Shown piece by piece: positions 11,057 to 19,963 of a stretch of DNA of 64,000 nt (its first letter is position 1; each line of letters opens with the position of its first letter). The DNA comes from Novosphingobium sp. 9U. Lineage in GTDB: Bacteria > Pseudomonadota > Alphaproteobacteria > Sphingomonadales > Sphingomonadaceae. The DNA is taken from positions 2,217,285-2,281,284 of the forward strand of contig NZ_LR732469.1 in the NCBI RefSeq assembly GCF_902506425.1, given 5' to 3'. The position numbers were made by a program, and so were the translations under genes. The notes below the pieces were generated by a model. That model did not search any database. It worked only from the letters and a program-made list of their open reading frames with translations, and had not been told where the DNA came from.

Positions 11057-11085
11057 TTTACGCGCCCGCCCCGAATCGCTTACTC
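11057..11085 (+). promoter_or_regulatory. Promoter of the nrtA leader
   Basis: TTTACG (11057-11062), 17 bases, TTACTC (11080-11085). The nirB leader has the same arrangement (TTGCTC-17-TTACAC), and both are preceded by GCTGCAYYGCAAAAA (11036 and 16887) at nearly the same distance. The shared layout makes the call stronger than either box alone. Confidence 0.55.
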
Positions 11086-11169
11086 ATGTTGCGTCGCGGT
11101 TCGCGCAGCTTCCCAAGGAAGGGCGGCATCAGGACGCACCGCAAACACTTCAACAACTCGTGGCAACGC

Positions 11170-11214
11170 AGCCGCCCGACCTGGTCTTCGGACCTCATGT
11201 CGTGGCGGCTTTTT
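11170..11214 (+). terminator. Leader terminator (NasT-type attenuator) before nrtA
   Basis: An intrinsic terminator inside the nrtA 5' leader: AGCCGCC (11170-11176) pairs with GGCGGCT (11204-11210) around an inner GGTC-TTCG-GACC hairpin, followed by a T-run. Just upstream is CGTGGCAACGCAGCCGCCCG, which matches the same position of the nirB leader in all but a few bases. It lies 33 bases before the nrtA ATG. Known NasT systems use such terminators as the antitermination target. Confidence 0.8.
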
Positions 11215-11246
11215 CGCGTTTGTCGCATGGCGATACGGGGAACAGC

Positions 11247-12635
11247 ATGGTTCGGGTTCGGGGGAACGGGTTCAAGTCGATCGCGGTGGTCTTGCTGGCC
11301 AGCGTCGCGCTGACGGCATGCGGCAGCAGCAAGGCGCCGACGGAGAACAAGGCGGCCACCGCCAACGGCATCGAGAAGCCGAACCTGAAGCTCGGCTTCA
11401 TCAAGCTGACCGACATCGCGCCGCTGGTCGTCGCCAAGGAGAAGGGCTTCTTTGCCGAGGAGGGCCTGAACGTCACGCTGGAGCCGCAGGCGAACTGGAA
11501 GGTGCTGCTCGACGGCGTGGTGTCGGGCGATCTCGACGCTTCGCACATGCTGGCCGGACAGGTGCTCGCCTCAGGCGCGGGGATCGGCGCCAAGACCAAG
11601 CTGATCACGCCCTTCAGCCTCGACATCAACGGCAAGGCGGTGACCCTGTCGAACCAGGTCTACCAGATGATCGCGGCGAGCGTGCCCAAGGGCCAGCCGG
11701 TCTCGGCGGCGGTGCTCAAGCCCGTGGTCGCCAGCTTCAAGGCGCAGGGCAAGCCGTTCAAGCTGGGCATGGTGTTCCCCGTCTCCACCCACAACTACAT
11801 CCTGCGCTACTGGCTGGCGGCGGGCGGGCTCAACCCCGGCTTCTACCTGCCGGGCGACACCGCGGGCACGACCGGCGCCGAAGTGCAGCTCTCGGTCACC
11901 CCGCCGCCGCAGATGCCCGCGACGATGGAAGCGGGCACGATCAGCGGCTACTCGGTGGGCGAGCCGTGGAACCAGGCCGCGGTCGCCAAGAAGATCGGCG
12001 TGCCGGTCGTGGTCGATCCAGACATCGCCGGCACCACCGGGGACAAGGTCTTCGGCATGACCGAGGCCTTCGCGCAGAAGAACCCGAAGACGGTGCAGGC
12101 GCTGCTGCGCGCCCTCATCAAGGCCTCGATCTGGCTCGACGCCGATGGCGGCAAGAACCGGGCCGAGGCGGTGAAGCTGCTCGCCAGCTCCAAGTACGTC
12201 GGAGCGGATGAGAAGGTGCTGCTCGCCTCGATGACCGGGCACTTCACCTTTGGTCCGGGCGACACCCGCTCGACGCCGGAGTTCAACCAGTTCTTCGCCA
12301 ACCAGGCGAGCTATCCGATGTACTCGGACGGCATCTGGTACCTGACGCAGATGCGCCGCTGGGGCCAGATCGCGCAGGCCAAGCCCGACCAGTGGTACTT
12401 GGACACGGTGAAGTCGGTTTATCGCCCCGACCTCTACGACCAGGCGGCCAAGGCGCTGGTCGATGGCGGCAAGGCCAAGGCCGAGCAGTTCCCCAAGACT
12501 GACGGCTTCCGCATCCAGACCCACAAGGCGATCGACGGCGTCGCCTTCGATGCGCACCACCCCGCCGCCTATACCGCCGGTTTCGAGATCGGCCTGAAGG
12601 ACGGCCAGAGCGTCACCCCCGCAGGCGTGAAGTGA
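11247..12635 (+). CDS. nrtA: Nitrate ABC transporter substrate-binding lipoprotein
   Basis: A 462-residue CmpA/NrtA-family binding protein. It has a lipoprotein signal (hydrophobic run and lipobox LTAC, Cys near residue 23). The mature domain begins [19 protein letters not shown], with shared motifs [14 protein letters not shown] and [12 protein letters not shown]. It would present nitrate (or nitrite) to the NrtB permease in the periplasm. The ATG at 11247 follows GGGGA; the longer open frame reads back through the leader terminator and is rejected. It is paralogous to the cytoplasmic NasS at 6.6 kb. Confidence 0.93.
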   Translation: MVRVRGNGFKSIAVVLLASVALTACGSSKAPTENKAATANGIEKPNLKLGFIKLTDIAPLVVAKEKGFFAEEGLNVTLEPQANWKVLLDGVVSGDLDASHMLAGQVLASGAGIGAKTKLITPFSLDINGKAVTLSNQVYQMIAASVPKGQPVSAAVLKPVVASFKAQGKPFKLGMVFPVSTHNYILRYWLAAGGLNPGFYLPGDTAGTTGAEVQLSVTPPPQMPATMEAGTISGYSVGEPWNQAAVAKKIGVPVVVDPDIAGTTGDKVFGMTEAFAQKNPKTVQALLRALIKASIWLDADGGKNRAEAVKLLASSKYVGADEKVLLASMTGHFTFGPGDTRSTPEFNQFFANQASYPMYSDGIWYLTQMRRWGQIAQAKPDQWYLDTVKSVYRPDLYDQAAKALVDGGKAKAEQFPKTDGFRIQTHKAIDGVAFDAHHPAAYTAGFEIGLKDGQSVTPAGVK

Positions 12636-12646
12636 GGACCCCGACC

Positions 12647-13642
12647 ATGAACGCTGCCACTCTCCGCAAGGATGATTTCGCAATGGCCGAGCCGGTTGCG
12701 GCTCCGGCCGAGATCGCCCCGCCGCCGCCTTCACCCGCTGCCGAGCGAAAGGCTCCGTTCGGGCTCAAGCTGCCGAGCGGCAAGGCTGCCTTCGAAAGCG
12801 CCTGGCCGCCGCTCGCCGGCGTCGCGGTGTTCCTGACGCTGTGGGCGCTGCTGGCCCCGCTGGTGCAGACCTCGCTCGGCGCGCTGCCCGGCCCGCTCGA
12901 CGTGTGGCACGCCTTTACCGGCCTGCTCGGCGAATACGCCGCCGCCCGCGCCGAGGCTGCTACGGTCGAGGCCGCCGGCTCGGTCTACACCGGCCCGCCG
13001 ACCTTCGTGGACCAGATCTTCACCTCGCTGAAGACGGTCGGCATGGGCTTCGTGCTCGCCTCGATCGTGGCGGTGCCGCTGGGCCTCGTCGCCGGCATGT
13101 CGAAGCGGATCAACGCCGCGATCAACCCGCTGGTGCAGATCATGCGCCCGATCAGCCCGCTCGCCTGGTTGCCGATCGTGACCATGGTGGTCTCCGCCTC
13201 GGTCACCAGCGACGATCCGACCCTGCCCAAGAGCTTCATCATTTCGGCCATCGTCGTGATGATGTGCTCGCTGTGGCCGACCTTGATCAACACCGCGGTC
13301 GGCACCGCCTCGATCGACAAGGACCTGATCAACGTCGGCCGCGTGCTCAAGCTCGGCTGGTTCGCGCGGCTGACCAAGCTCGTGCTGCCGAGCGCGCTGC
13401 CCTACATCTTCACCGGCATGCGCCTGTCGCTGGGCGTGGGCTGGATGGTGCTGATCGCGGCCGAGATGCTGGCGCAGAACCCGGGCCTCGGCAAGTTCGT
13501 GTGGGACGAGTTCCAGAACGGCAACGAGCAGTCCTTGAGCCGCATCATGGTCGCGGTGGTGGTGATCGGCCTGATCGGCTTTTTGCTCGATCGTGTGATG
13601 ATGCTGCTCCAGCAGCTCGCCAGCCGCAACCACGCGGTTTGA
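12647..13642 (+). CDS. nrtB: Nitrate ABC transporter permease
   Basis: A 331-residue inner-membrane permease of the binding-protein-dependent type. A Pro/Ala-rich cytoplasmic N-terminus (about 1-45) is followed by hydrophobic segments starting at about 50. The cytoplasmic EAA-like loop lies around GRVLKLGWFARLTKLVLPSA. The ATG at 12647 has AGGA eight bases upstream, next to the nrtA stop; an in-frame GTG at 12632 is less likely. It pairs with the double ATPase encoded 12 bases downstream. Confidence 0.93.
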   Translation: MNAATLRKDDFAMAEPVAAPAEIAPPPPSPAAERKAPFGLKLPSGKAAFESAWPPLAGVAVFLTLWALLAPLVQTSLGALPGPLDVWHAFTGLLGEYAAARAEAATVEAAGSVYTGPPTFVDQIFTSLKTVGMGFVLASIVAVPLGLVAGMSKRINAAINPLVQIMRPISPLAWLPIVTMVVSASVTSDDPTLPKSFIISAIVVMMCSLWPTLINTAVGTASIDKDLINVGRVLKLGWFARLTKLVLPSALPYIFTGMRLSLGVGWMVLIAAEMLAQNPGLGKFVWDEFQNGNEQSLSRIMVAVVVIGLIGFLLDRVMMLLQQLASRNHAV

Positions 13643-13654
13643 GGGAGGGAAAGC

Positions 13655-15334
13655 ATGGCTACGATCCTCTCGCTTCAGAACGTTACCAAGCGCTACACCG
13701 GCAAGACTGGCGCAGTGACCCAGGTGCTCGACCAGGTCAGTCTCGATGTCGAGGAGGGCGAGTTCATCGCGATCCTTGGCTTCTCCGGCGCGGGCAAGAC
13801 CACGCTGGTCTCCGCCATCGCCGGGCTGATCGAGCCTGATCAGGGCCGCATCCTCCTGCGTGGTGAGCCGATCGACGGGCCGGGCAAGGAGCGGGGGCTG
13901 GTGTTCCAGTCCTACTCGCTGCTGCCCTGGCTCACGGTCGAGAAGAACGTCGCGCTGGCGGTCGACGCCGTGCACAAGGACCGCTCCGCCGCCGAGCGCG
14001 CGGCGCTGGTCAAGCAGAAGATCGAGCTCGTCGGCCTGGGCCATGCGATGGACCGCAAGCCCGCGCAACTGTCGGGCGGCATGCGCCAGCGCGTCTCGGT
14101 CGCCCGTGCGCTCGCCATGGAGCCGGAGATCCTGCTGCTCGACGAGCCCTTGTCGGCGCTCGACGCGCTGACCCGCGCCAAGCTGCAAGACGAGATCGAG
14201 CGCATCCGCAAGGAAGAGCGGCGCACCATCATTCTGGTCACCAACGACGTCGACGAGGCGCTGCTGCTGGCCGACCGGGTGGCGATCCTGACCCCCGCCC
14301 CGGCGGCGCGGATCGGCCGGATCTTCACCGTCGACGTGCCGCGCCCGCGCGACCGCGAGGCGGTGAACGACGACGTGCACTTCCAGGCGCTGCGGCGCGA
14401 GATCGTCGGTTACCTAGGCATGCTGAACGCGGGCGGCACCGCTGGCGACAGCGCGGTGGCACTGCCGACCGTCGCGCCGATCGACCTCTCCGCGCTGCGC
14501 CTGCCCAAGGCCTACACCGATGCCGCCAAGTCGGCAGTGGAGCGGCGCTACCTGGAGTTCTTCAAGCTCCACAAGGTCTACCCCACGCCCAAGGGTCCGC
14601 TGACCGTGGTGGAGGACTTCAACCTGCTGATGGACAAAGGCGAGTTCGTCTCGCTGATCGGCCACTCGGGCTGCGGCAAGTCCACGGTGCTGACGATGGC
14701 GGCGGGGCTGAACGCGATCAGTTCGGGCGGCATCGTCCTCGACAACCGCGAGATCAGCACGGCGGGGCCGGACAAGGCAGTGGTGTTCCAGGCGCCCAGC
14801 CTCATGCCCTGGCTCACCGCGCGCCAGAACGTCGCCCTGGGCGTCGAGCGGGTCTATCCCCACGCCACCAAGGGCGAGCGGCGCGACATCGTCGACTACT
14901 ACCTCGACCGGGTCGGCCTGTCGGACAGCAAGGACAAGCTCGCGGCCGAGATGTCGAACGGCATGCGCCAGCGCGTCGGCATCGCCCGCGCCTTTGCCCT
15001 ATCCCCAAGGCTGCTGCTGCTCGACGAGCCCTTCGGCATGCTCGACAGCCTGACCCGCTGGGACTTGCAGGACGTGCTGGTCGAGACCTGGAACCGCACC
15101 AAGGTGACCGCGATCATGGTGACGCACGACGTCGACGAGGCGATCCTGCTGGCCGACCGCGTGGTGATGATGACCAACGGGCCCAACGCCACCATCGGCA
15201 AGGTGCTCAAGGTCGACCTGCCGCGCCCGCGCGACCGCAAGGCGCTGCTGGAGGATCCCAAGTTCTACCAGTACCGGCAGGAAGTGCTGCACTTCCTGGC
15301 CGAGTACGACCATGGACCGGCCAAGGCGGCCTGA
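13655..15334 (+). CDS. nrtC: Nitrate ABC transporter, double ATP-binding protein
   Basis: A 559-residue protein with two complete ABC ATPase domains in tandem, equivalent to a fusion of NrtC and NrtD. Domain 1 (about 1-255) has Walker A GFSGAGKTT, signature LSGGMRQR and Walker B LLLDEPLSALD. Domain 2 (about 285-555) has Walker A GHSGCGKST, the slightly altered signature MSNGMRQR and Walker B LLLDEPFGMLD. It differs from cyanobacterial NrtC, which carries a binding-protein-like tail. GAGGGA precedes the ATG by 5 bases. Transport specificity for nitrate is inferred from the locus. Confidence 0.92.
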   Translation: MATILSLQNVTKRYTGKTGAVTQVLDQVSLDVEEGEFIAILGFSGAGKTTLVSAIAGLIEPDQGRILLRGEPIDGPGKERGLVFQSYSLLPWLTVEKNVALAVDAVHKDRSAAERAALVKQKIELVGLGHAMDRKPAQLSGGMRQRVSVARALAMEPEILLLDEPLSALDALTRAKLQDEIERIRKEERRTIILVTNDVDEALLLADRVAILTPAPAARIGRIFTVDVPRPRDREAVNDDVHFQALRREIVGYLGMLNAGGTAGDSAVALPTVAPIDLSALRLPKAYTDAAKSAVERRYLEFFKLHKVYPTPKGPLTVVEDFNLLMDKGEFVSLIGHSGCGKSTVLTMAAGLNAISSGGIVLDNREISTAGPDKAVVFQAPSLMPWLTARQNVALGVERVYPHATKGERRDIVDYYLDRVGLSDSKDKLAAEMSNGMRQRVGIARAFALSPRLLLLDEPFGMLDSLTRWDLQDVLVETWNRTKVTAIMVTHDVDEAILLADRVVMMTNGPNATIGKVLKVDLPRPRDRKALLEDPKFYQYRQEVLHFLAEYDHGPAKAA

Positions 15335-15341
15335 GCACCTG

Positions 15342-15480
15342 AGATCCTCCCCTGGAAGGGGAGGGGGACCGCCAGCGTAGCTGGTGGTGGAGGGGTGTCA
15401 CCGGCGGCGAAGTGCTCGGACGAGAGGGTTACACCCCTCCGTCAGCCGCTTCGCGTCCGCCACGTCCCCTTGCAGGAGAG
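15342..15480. repeat. Palindromic repeat, family A copy 2
   Basis: A 139-bp relative of the element at 10737-10877, with the same left end (AGATCCTCCCCT), the same inner arms GGAGGGGTGT and ACACCCCTCC, and a shared AAGTGCTCG word. The right end is degenerate. It starts 8 bases after the nrtCD stop codon. Confidence 0.88.
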
Positions 15481-15632
15481 AAGAAAACATACCTGCCGCG
15501 GGCACCGTCGCCCGCTCACCAGGCAGCGCAGACCGGGCGTGAGGGAGCGCCCAATCGCGGCAGGCATCGTCGCCTGCCTTCCACAGCCTGGCGGAGTGCC
15601 GAGAGCGCCCGCCGTGAGGGAGGCAAGTACCT

Positions 15633-16874
15633 ATGAAGACCGTATCGACCCTGGCCATCGCCGCCGTTGCGCTGACTCTGACAACCCCGGCCCACGCCAA
15701 GCCCGGCGACCCGGTGAAAGTCAGCGACACCCTCACCATCGATCCGATCATCGAAGGCCGGCTGCGCTACGAGCACGTCGACCAGGACGACCTCAACCTT
15801 GATGCCGACGCGGTCACCATGCGCCTGCGCGCCGGCGCGGAGTTCAAGTTCGACCATCTGTCGCTGCTCGCCGAGGGCGAAGGCACGCTGGCGATCGACA
15901 ACAACTACAACGCCTTCCCCTTCGCCAACCCCGCTTCCAACCAGCGGCGGCCCGGCTACTCGGTGGTACCCGACCCGCAGAACGTCGAACTCAACCGGCT
16001 GCAGCTGGCCTACAAGGTCGACGGCAGTGGCGTGACCGTGGGCCGCCAGCGGATCAATCTCGACGACCAGCGCTGGGTCGGCTCGGTGGGCTGGCGGCAG
16101 AACGAGCAGACATTCGACGCGGTGCGCGGCGAGGCGAAGCTCGGCCCGGTCATGCTCGACGCGACGTATTCGTGGAGCGACCGAACGATATTCGGCGAGG
16201 ATGCCGGTCCGCGCCAGGCTTACGATGGAAGCTTCTGGTTTCTGAACGGCGGCGTGAAGGCCGGGCCGGTGCAACTGAAGGGCTTTGCATACCTGCTCGA
16301 CTTCGACGACCCACTGCAGGTCGCCAATTCCAGCAAGACCTTCGGCCTGCGTGCGACGACGGTGCTGCCGCTGACGCCCAAGGTGAAGCTGGATCTCACC
16401 GGCTCCTACGCGCGCCAGTCCGACTGGAAGGCGAGCCCGCGCCGGTTCTCCGCCGACTATGCCTATGCCGAGGGCGGGGTGACGTTCTCAGGACTGCGGG
16501 CCGGTGGCGGCTGGGAGCTGCTGGGCTCCGACAATGGCTTTGCCGTGCAGACCCCGTTCGCCACGCTGCACAAGTTCAACGGTTGGGCGGACGTGTTCCT
16601 GACCACGCCGGGCCAGGGCCTGCAGGATGCCTGGGGCTCGCTGGGCTACACATTCGCGAAGGTGAAGGCGGTGCCGGGGCTGAATGCGCAAGTGACCTAC
16701 CACCAGTTCGACAGCGATCAGGGCGATATCGAGTTCGGCACGGAGTGGGATGCGCAACTGGGCTTCAAGCTGGGGCAGGTGGCGATCCTGGCCAAGTACG
16801 CGAACTACCAGGCCGCCAATACGCGCACGAGCGACAAGGAGATCCTATGGCTGCAGGCTGAGTTCGCCTTGTAG
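15633..16874 (+). CDS. Alginate-export-family outer-membrane porin
   Basis: A 413-residue beta-barrel protein with a clear signal peptide (MKTVSTLAIAAVALTL, cleavage after AHA near residue 22). The mature part alternates polar and hydrophobic residues in strands, including KVDGSGVTVGRQRINLDDQRWVG, which resembles AlgE/AlgX-type export porins, and ends with a terminal aromatic-rich strand. Its position between the nitrate transporter and nirBD-nasA suggests a role as outer-membrane channel for nitrate; that is inference from context only. The family call rests on motifs read by eye. Confidence 0.75.
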   Translation: MKTVSTLAIAAVALTLTTPAHAKPGDPVKVSDTLTIDPIIEGRLRYEHVDQDDLNLDADAVTMRLRAGAEFKFDHLSLLAEGEGTLAIDNNYNAFPFANPASNQRRPGYSVVPDPQNVELNRLQLAYKVDGSGVTVGRQRINLDDQRWVGSVGWRQNEQTFDAVRGEAKLGPVMLDATYSWSDRTIFGEDAGPRQAYDGSFWFLNGGVKAGPVQLKGFAYLLDFDDPLQVANSSKTFGLRATTVLPLTPKVKLDLTGSYARQSDWKASPRRFSADYAYAEGGVTFSGLRAGGGWELLGSDNGFAVQTPFATLHKFNGWADVFLTTPGQGLQDAWGSLGYTFAKVKAVPGLNAQVTYHQFDSDQGDIEFGTEWDAQLGFKLGQVAILAKYANYQAANTRTSDKEILWLQAEFAL

Positions 16875-16906
16875 GCGCGCATCTTTGCTGCACCGCAAAA
16901 ACACCC

Positions 16907-16935
16907 TTGCTCCCAGGTAAGCGAATCGCTTACAC
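16907..16935 (+). promoter_or_regulatory. Promoter of the nirB leader
   Basis: TTGCTC (16907-16912), 17 bases, TTACAC (16930-16935), parallel to the nrtA leader promoter. A TGCTGCACCGCAAAAA word (16886-16901) lies just upstream, and GAATCGCTTAC is shared by both promoters. The predicted transcript start is near 16942. Confidence 0.55.
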
Positions 16936-17012
16936 TCGACCCAAGCGAACGAGCGCCGTCCGACGATGGACGACCAGCGCCTCGCCCACCAACTGACAGA
17001 CGCGTGGCAATG

Positions 17013-17058
17013 AAGCCGCCCGTGATCCTCTCCAAGAAGGATCGCTGGCGGCTTTTTT
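17013..17058 (+). terminator. Leader terminator (NasT-type attenuator) before nirB
   Basis: A strong intrinsic terminator: AAGCCGCC (17013-17020) with GGCGGCTT (17047-17054), an inner GATCCT/AGGATC stem and a T6 run. Upstream in the leader is a hairpin CGTCC-GACGAT-GGACG with a 6-base loop, enclosed by GAGCGC/GCGCCTC, and the element GCGTGGCAATGAAGCCGCCCG minus one base matches the nrtA leader. Hexaloop hairpins ahead of a terminator are the known form of ANTAR targets. The nirB start lies 33 bases further on. Confidence 0.85.
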
Positions 17059-17090
17059 CGTTGTGCGCGTGTCCGAGACGGAGACGTGAC

Positions 17091-19607
17091 GTGAATGCAC
17101 CGATGACCTTCGACACAGGAGCAGGTCCGACACCCGGGAGCCGCGAAAGGCTGGTGGTGATCGGCAACGGCATGGCCGGATGTCGCGCCGTCGAGGAAAT
17201 CCTGGCCCGCGATCCGGGCCGGTTCGACGTCACCATCTTCGGCGCGGAGCCGCGGGTGAACTACAACCGCATCATGCTCTCGCCCGTGCTGGCCGGCGAC
17301 AAGAGCTTCGAGGAGATCGTGATCAACGGCGCCGACTGGTACGCCGACAACGCGATCACCTTGGTTTCGGGCGACCGCGTCGACCACATCGATCGGGCGC
17401 ACAAGTGTGTCGTCGCTCGCTCCGGTCGGGTCGAGCCCTACGACAAGCTGCTGATCGCCACCGGCTCCGATCCGTTCATCATTCCCATCCCCGGCCATGA
17501 CCTCGACGGCGTGGTCACGTTCCGCGACTTGGACGACGTGGAGAAGATGCTCGCCGCGGCCGAGAATGGCGGCGATGCGGTGGTGATCGGCGGCGGCCTG
17601 CTCGGGCTGGAGGCGGCGCATGGGCTCAGCTTGCGCGGCATGAAGGTCACCGTCGTCCACCTGATGCCGACCTTGATGGAGCGCCAGCTCGACGAGGCGG
17701 CGGGCTACCTGCTCAAGACCGAACTCGAACGGCGCGGCCAGACCATCCTCACGGGCGCCAACACCAAGGTGATCCACGGTATCGACGGAAAGGTCGTCGG
17801 CATCGAGCTGGAGGACGGCACCAAGGTCAAGGCCGACATCGTCGTCATGGCCGCGGGCATCCGCCCCTCGACCGGGCTCGCCAAGGCGGCCGGGCTGGAG
17901 TGCGAGCGTGGCGTGCTGGTCGACGACCACATGGTCACTTCCGACCCCAGCGTGCTGGCCGTCGGCGAATGCGTGCAGCACCGCGGCCTGTGCTACGGCC
18001 TCGTCGCCCCGCTGTGGGAGATGTGCCGCGCGCTGGCCGACTACGTGACCGAAGCGCCCACCGGCTACTTGGGTTCGGTCACGTCGACCAAGCTCAAGGT
18101 CTCCGGGATCGACTTGTTCTCCGCCGGCGACTTCTCGGGCGGAGAAGGCTGCGAGGACATCGTCATGCGCGACGCCGCACGCGGCGTGTACAAGCGCGTG
18201 GTCCTGAAGGACGACAAGCTGATCGGCGCGGTGCTCTACGGCGATACCGCCGACGGCAACTGGTACTTCGACTTGCTCAAGAAGGGCGAGAGCGTTTCCG
18301 AGATCCGCGAAGGCCTTATCTTTGGCCAGGCTTTCGCTTCGGGGGGCGCCCTTGCGGACCCTAACGCCGCCGTTGCCAACCTCTCGGACGAGGCCGAGAT
18401 CTGCGGGTGCAACGGCGTTTCCAAGGGCACGGTGGTGAAATCCATCCTCGACGGTGCCTGCTCGCTCGACGCGGTGCGCTCCACTTGCAAGGCCTCGGCC
18501 TCTTGCGGATCGTGCACCGGCCTCGTGGAGTCGCTGCTCGCCCTCACCATGGGCGAAGACTACGGCGGCGCGCGCGAGGTGAAGACCTTGTGCAAGTGCA
18601 CCAGCTTCGGCCACGACGACGTGCGCCGCCTGATCCTGGAAAAGAGCCTGAAGGCGATCCCCCAGGTCATGCAGGAGCTGCACTGGTCGACTCCCGACGG
18701 CTGCGCCTCGTGCCGCCCGGCGCTCAACTACTACCTGCTCTGCGCCTGGCCCGGCGAGTACGTCGACGACCAGAAGAGCCGCTTCGTCAACGAGCGGATG
18801 CACGCCAACATCCAGAAGGACGGCACCTATTCGGTGGTCCCGCGCATGTGGGGCGGCCTGACCAACCCCCGTGAACTGCGCGCGATCGCCGACGTGGTGG
18901 AGAAGTTCAACGCGCCGATGGTGAAGGTGACAGGCGGCCAGCGCCTCGACATTTTCGGCATCAAGAAGGAGGACCTGCCTGCGGTCTGGGCCGATCTCAA
19001 CGCCGCTGGGATGGTCTCGGGCCACGCCTACGGCAAGAGCTTGCGCACGGTGAAGACCTGCGTCGGCTCGGAGTGGTGCCGCTTCGGCACGCAGGATTCC
19101 ACAGGCCTCGGCGTCAAGATCGAGCAGATGACCTGGGGCTCGTGGATGCCGCACAAGTTCAAGATCGCGGTGAGCGGCTGCCCGCGCAACTGCGCCGAGG
19201 CGACGATCAAGGACTTCGGCGTGGTCTGCGTCGACTCGGGCTACGAGCTGCACGTCGGCGGCAACGGCGGCATCAAGGTGCGCGCCACCGACTTGCTCTG
19301 CAAGGTGAGCACCGAGGAAGAGGCGATGGACGTCTGCGCCGCCTTCACCCAGCTCTACCGCGAGGAGGCGCACTATCTGGAGCGCACCGCGCCGTGGATC
19401 GAGCGGGTAGGCCTGGATTACGTCAAATCCAAGCTGCTCGATGATCCCGACGCCATCCGGCTCTACGCCGCGCGGTTCCGATACTCGCAGCAGTTCTCGC
19501 AGGACGACCCCTGGGCCAAGCGCGCCCAGGGCGAGCGCCGCGACTTGCACGCCCACATCGCGACGGTCCGCCCGATGGTCGTCACGCCCGAAATGGAGAC
19601 TGTCTGA
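17091..19607 (+). CDS. nirB: Assimilatory nitrite reductase large subunit
   Basis: An 838-residue NAD(P)H-dependent siroheme nitrite reductase reducing nitrite to ammonium in the cytoplasm. Domains in order: FAD/NAD-binding oxidoreductase (about 15-330, with VVIGNGMAGCRA and VVIGGGLLGLEA); BFD-like [2Fe-2S] region (about 440-500, with CGCNGVSKG and CKASASCGSC); ferredoxin-like and siroheme/[4Fe-4S] half (about 560-800, with CVGSEWCRFG and SGCPRNCAEA supplying the cluster Cys). The GTG at 17091 is chosen: GGAG lies seven bases upstream, and earlier starts fall in the leader terminator. nirD overlaps its stop by one base. Confidence 0.96.
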   Translation: MNAPMTFDTGAGPTPGSRERLVVIGNGMAGCRAVEEILARDPGRFDVTIFGAEPRVNYNRIMLSPVLAGDKSFEEIVINGADWYADNAITLVSGDRVDHIDRAHKCVVARSGRVEPYDKLLIATGSDPFIIPIPGHDLDGVVTFRDLDDVEKMLAAAENGGDAVVIGGGLLGLEAAHGLSLRGMKVTVVHLMPTLMERQLDEAAGYLLKTELERRGQTILTGANTKVIHGIDGKVVGIELEDGTKVKADIVVMAAGIRPSTGLAKAAGLECERGVLVDDHMVTSDPSVLAVGECVQHRGLCYGLVAPLWEMCRALADYVTEAPTGYLGSVTSTKLKVSGIDLFSAGDFSGGEGCEDIVMRDAARGVYKRVVLKDDKLIGAVLYGDTADGNWYFDLLKKGESVSEIREGLIFGQAFASGGALADPNAAVANLSDEAEICGCNGVSKGTVVKSILDGACSLDAVRSTCKASASCGSCTGLVESLLALTMGEDYGGAREVKTLCKCTSFGHDDVRRLILEKSLKAIPQVMQELHWSTPDGCASCRPALNYYLLCAWPGEYVDDQKSRFVNERMHANIQKDGTYSVVPRMWGGLTNPRELRAIADVVEKFNAPMVKVTGGQRLDIFGIKKEDLPAVWADLNAAGMVSGHAYGKSLRTVKTCVGSEWCRFGTQDSTGLGVKIEQMTWGSWMPHKFKIAVSGCPRNCAEATIKDFGVVCVDSGYELHVGGNGGIKVRATDLLCKVSTEEEAMDVCAAFTQLYREEAHYLERTAPWIERVGLDYVKSKLLDDPDAIRLYAARFRYSQQFSQDDPWAKRAQGERRDLHAHIATVRPMVVTPEMETV

Positions 19608-19963
19608 TGATCGGCGATTGGCTGGATATCGGCCCCAAGACCCAGATCGAACCCGGCACCGCGCGCACTCTGCCGGTCGAGGGCGGCGAGGAGATCGCCG
19701 TCTTCCACACCATGCGCGGCGAGTTCTTCGCGCTGGTGAACGCCTGCCCGCACAAGCAAGGGCCCTTGAGCCAGGGCATCGTCCATGGCGACGTGGTGAC
19801 GTGCCCGCTGCACAACTGGAACATCTCGCTGCGCAGCGGCAATGCCCTGGGCGCGGACGAGGGCTGCGTGCCGACGATCCCTCTGAAGGTCGATGCGGGG
19901 CGCATCTACTTGAAGCGCTCGGCGGTGCTCTCGCCGCGGATGGAGGAGGTGAGGGCCGCGTGA
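19607..19963 (+). CDS. nirD: Assimilatory nitrite reductase small subunit
   Basis: A 118-residue Rieske-fold subunit of NirBD. The [2Fe-2S] ligand pairs are intact: CPH in NACPHKQGPLSQG and CPLH in VTCPLHNWNISL. Many NirD proteins have lost these residues, so this one may bind a cluster. It starts at an ATG overlapping the nirB TGA and ends overlapping the nasA GTG, indicating translational coupling. Confidence 0.94.
   Translation: MIGDWLDIGPKTQIEPGTARTLPVEGGEEIAVFHTMRGEFFALVNACPHKQGPLSQGIVHGDVVTCPLHNWNISLRSGNALGADEGCVPTIPLKVDAGRIYLKRSAVLSPRMEEVRAA

Noticed and set aside
10995..11246. Long N-terminal extension of nrtA
   Set aside because: It would translate through the promoter and attenuator and place the lipoprotein signal far from the N-terminus.
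17009..17090. Upstream start codons extending nirB into its leader
   Set aside because: The added codons overlap the leader terminator stem and T-run, while GTG 17091 has a ribosome-binding site at normal spacing.
19441..19959. N-terminal extension of nasA over nirB and nirD
   Set aside because: The extension is an out-of-frame shadow of nirBD; the conserved iron-sulfur motif starts right after GTG 19960.
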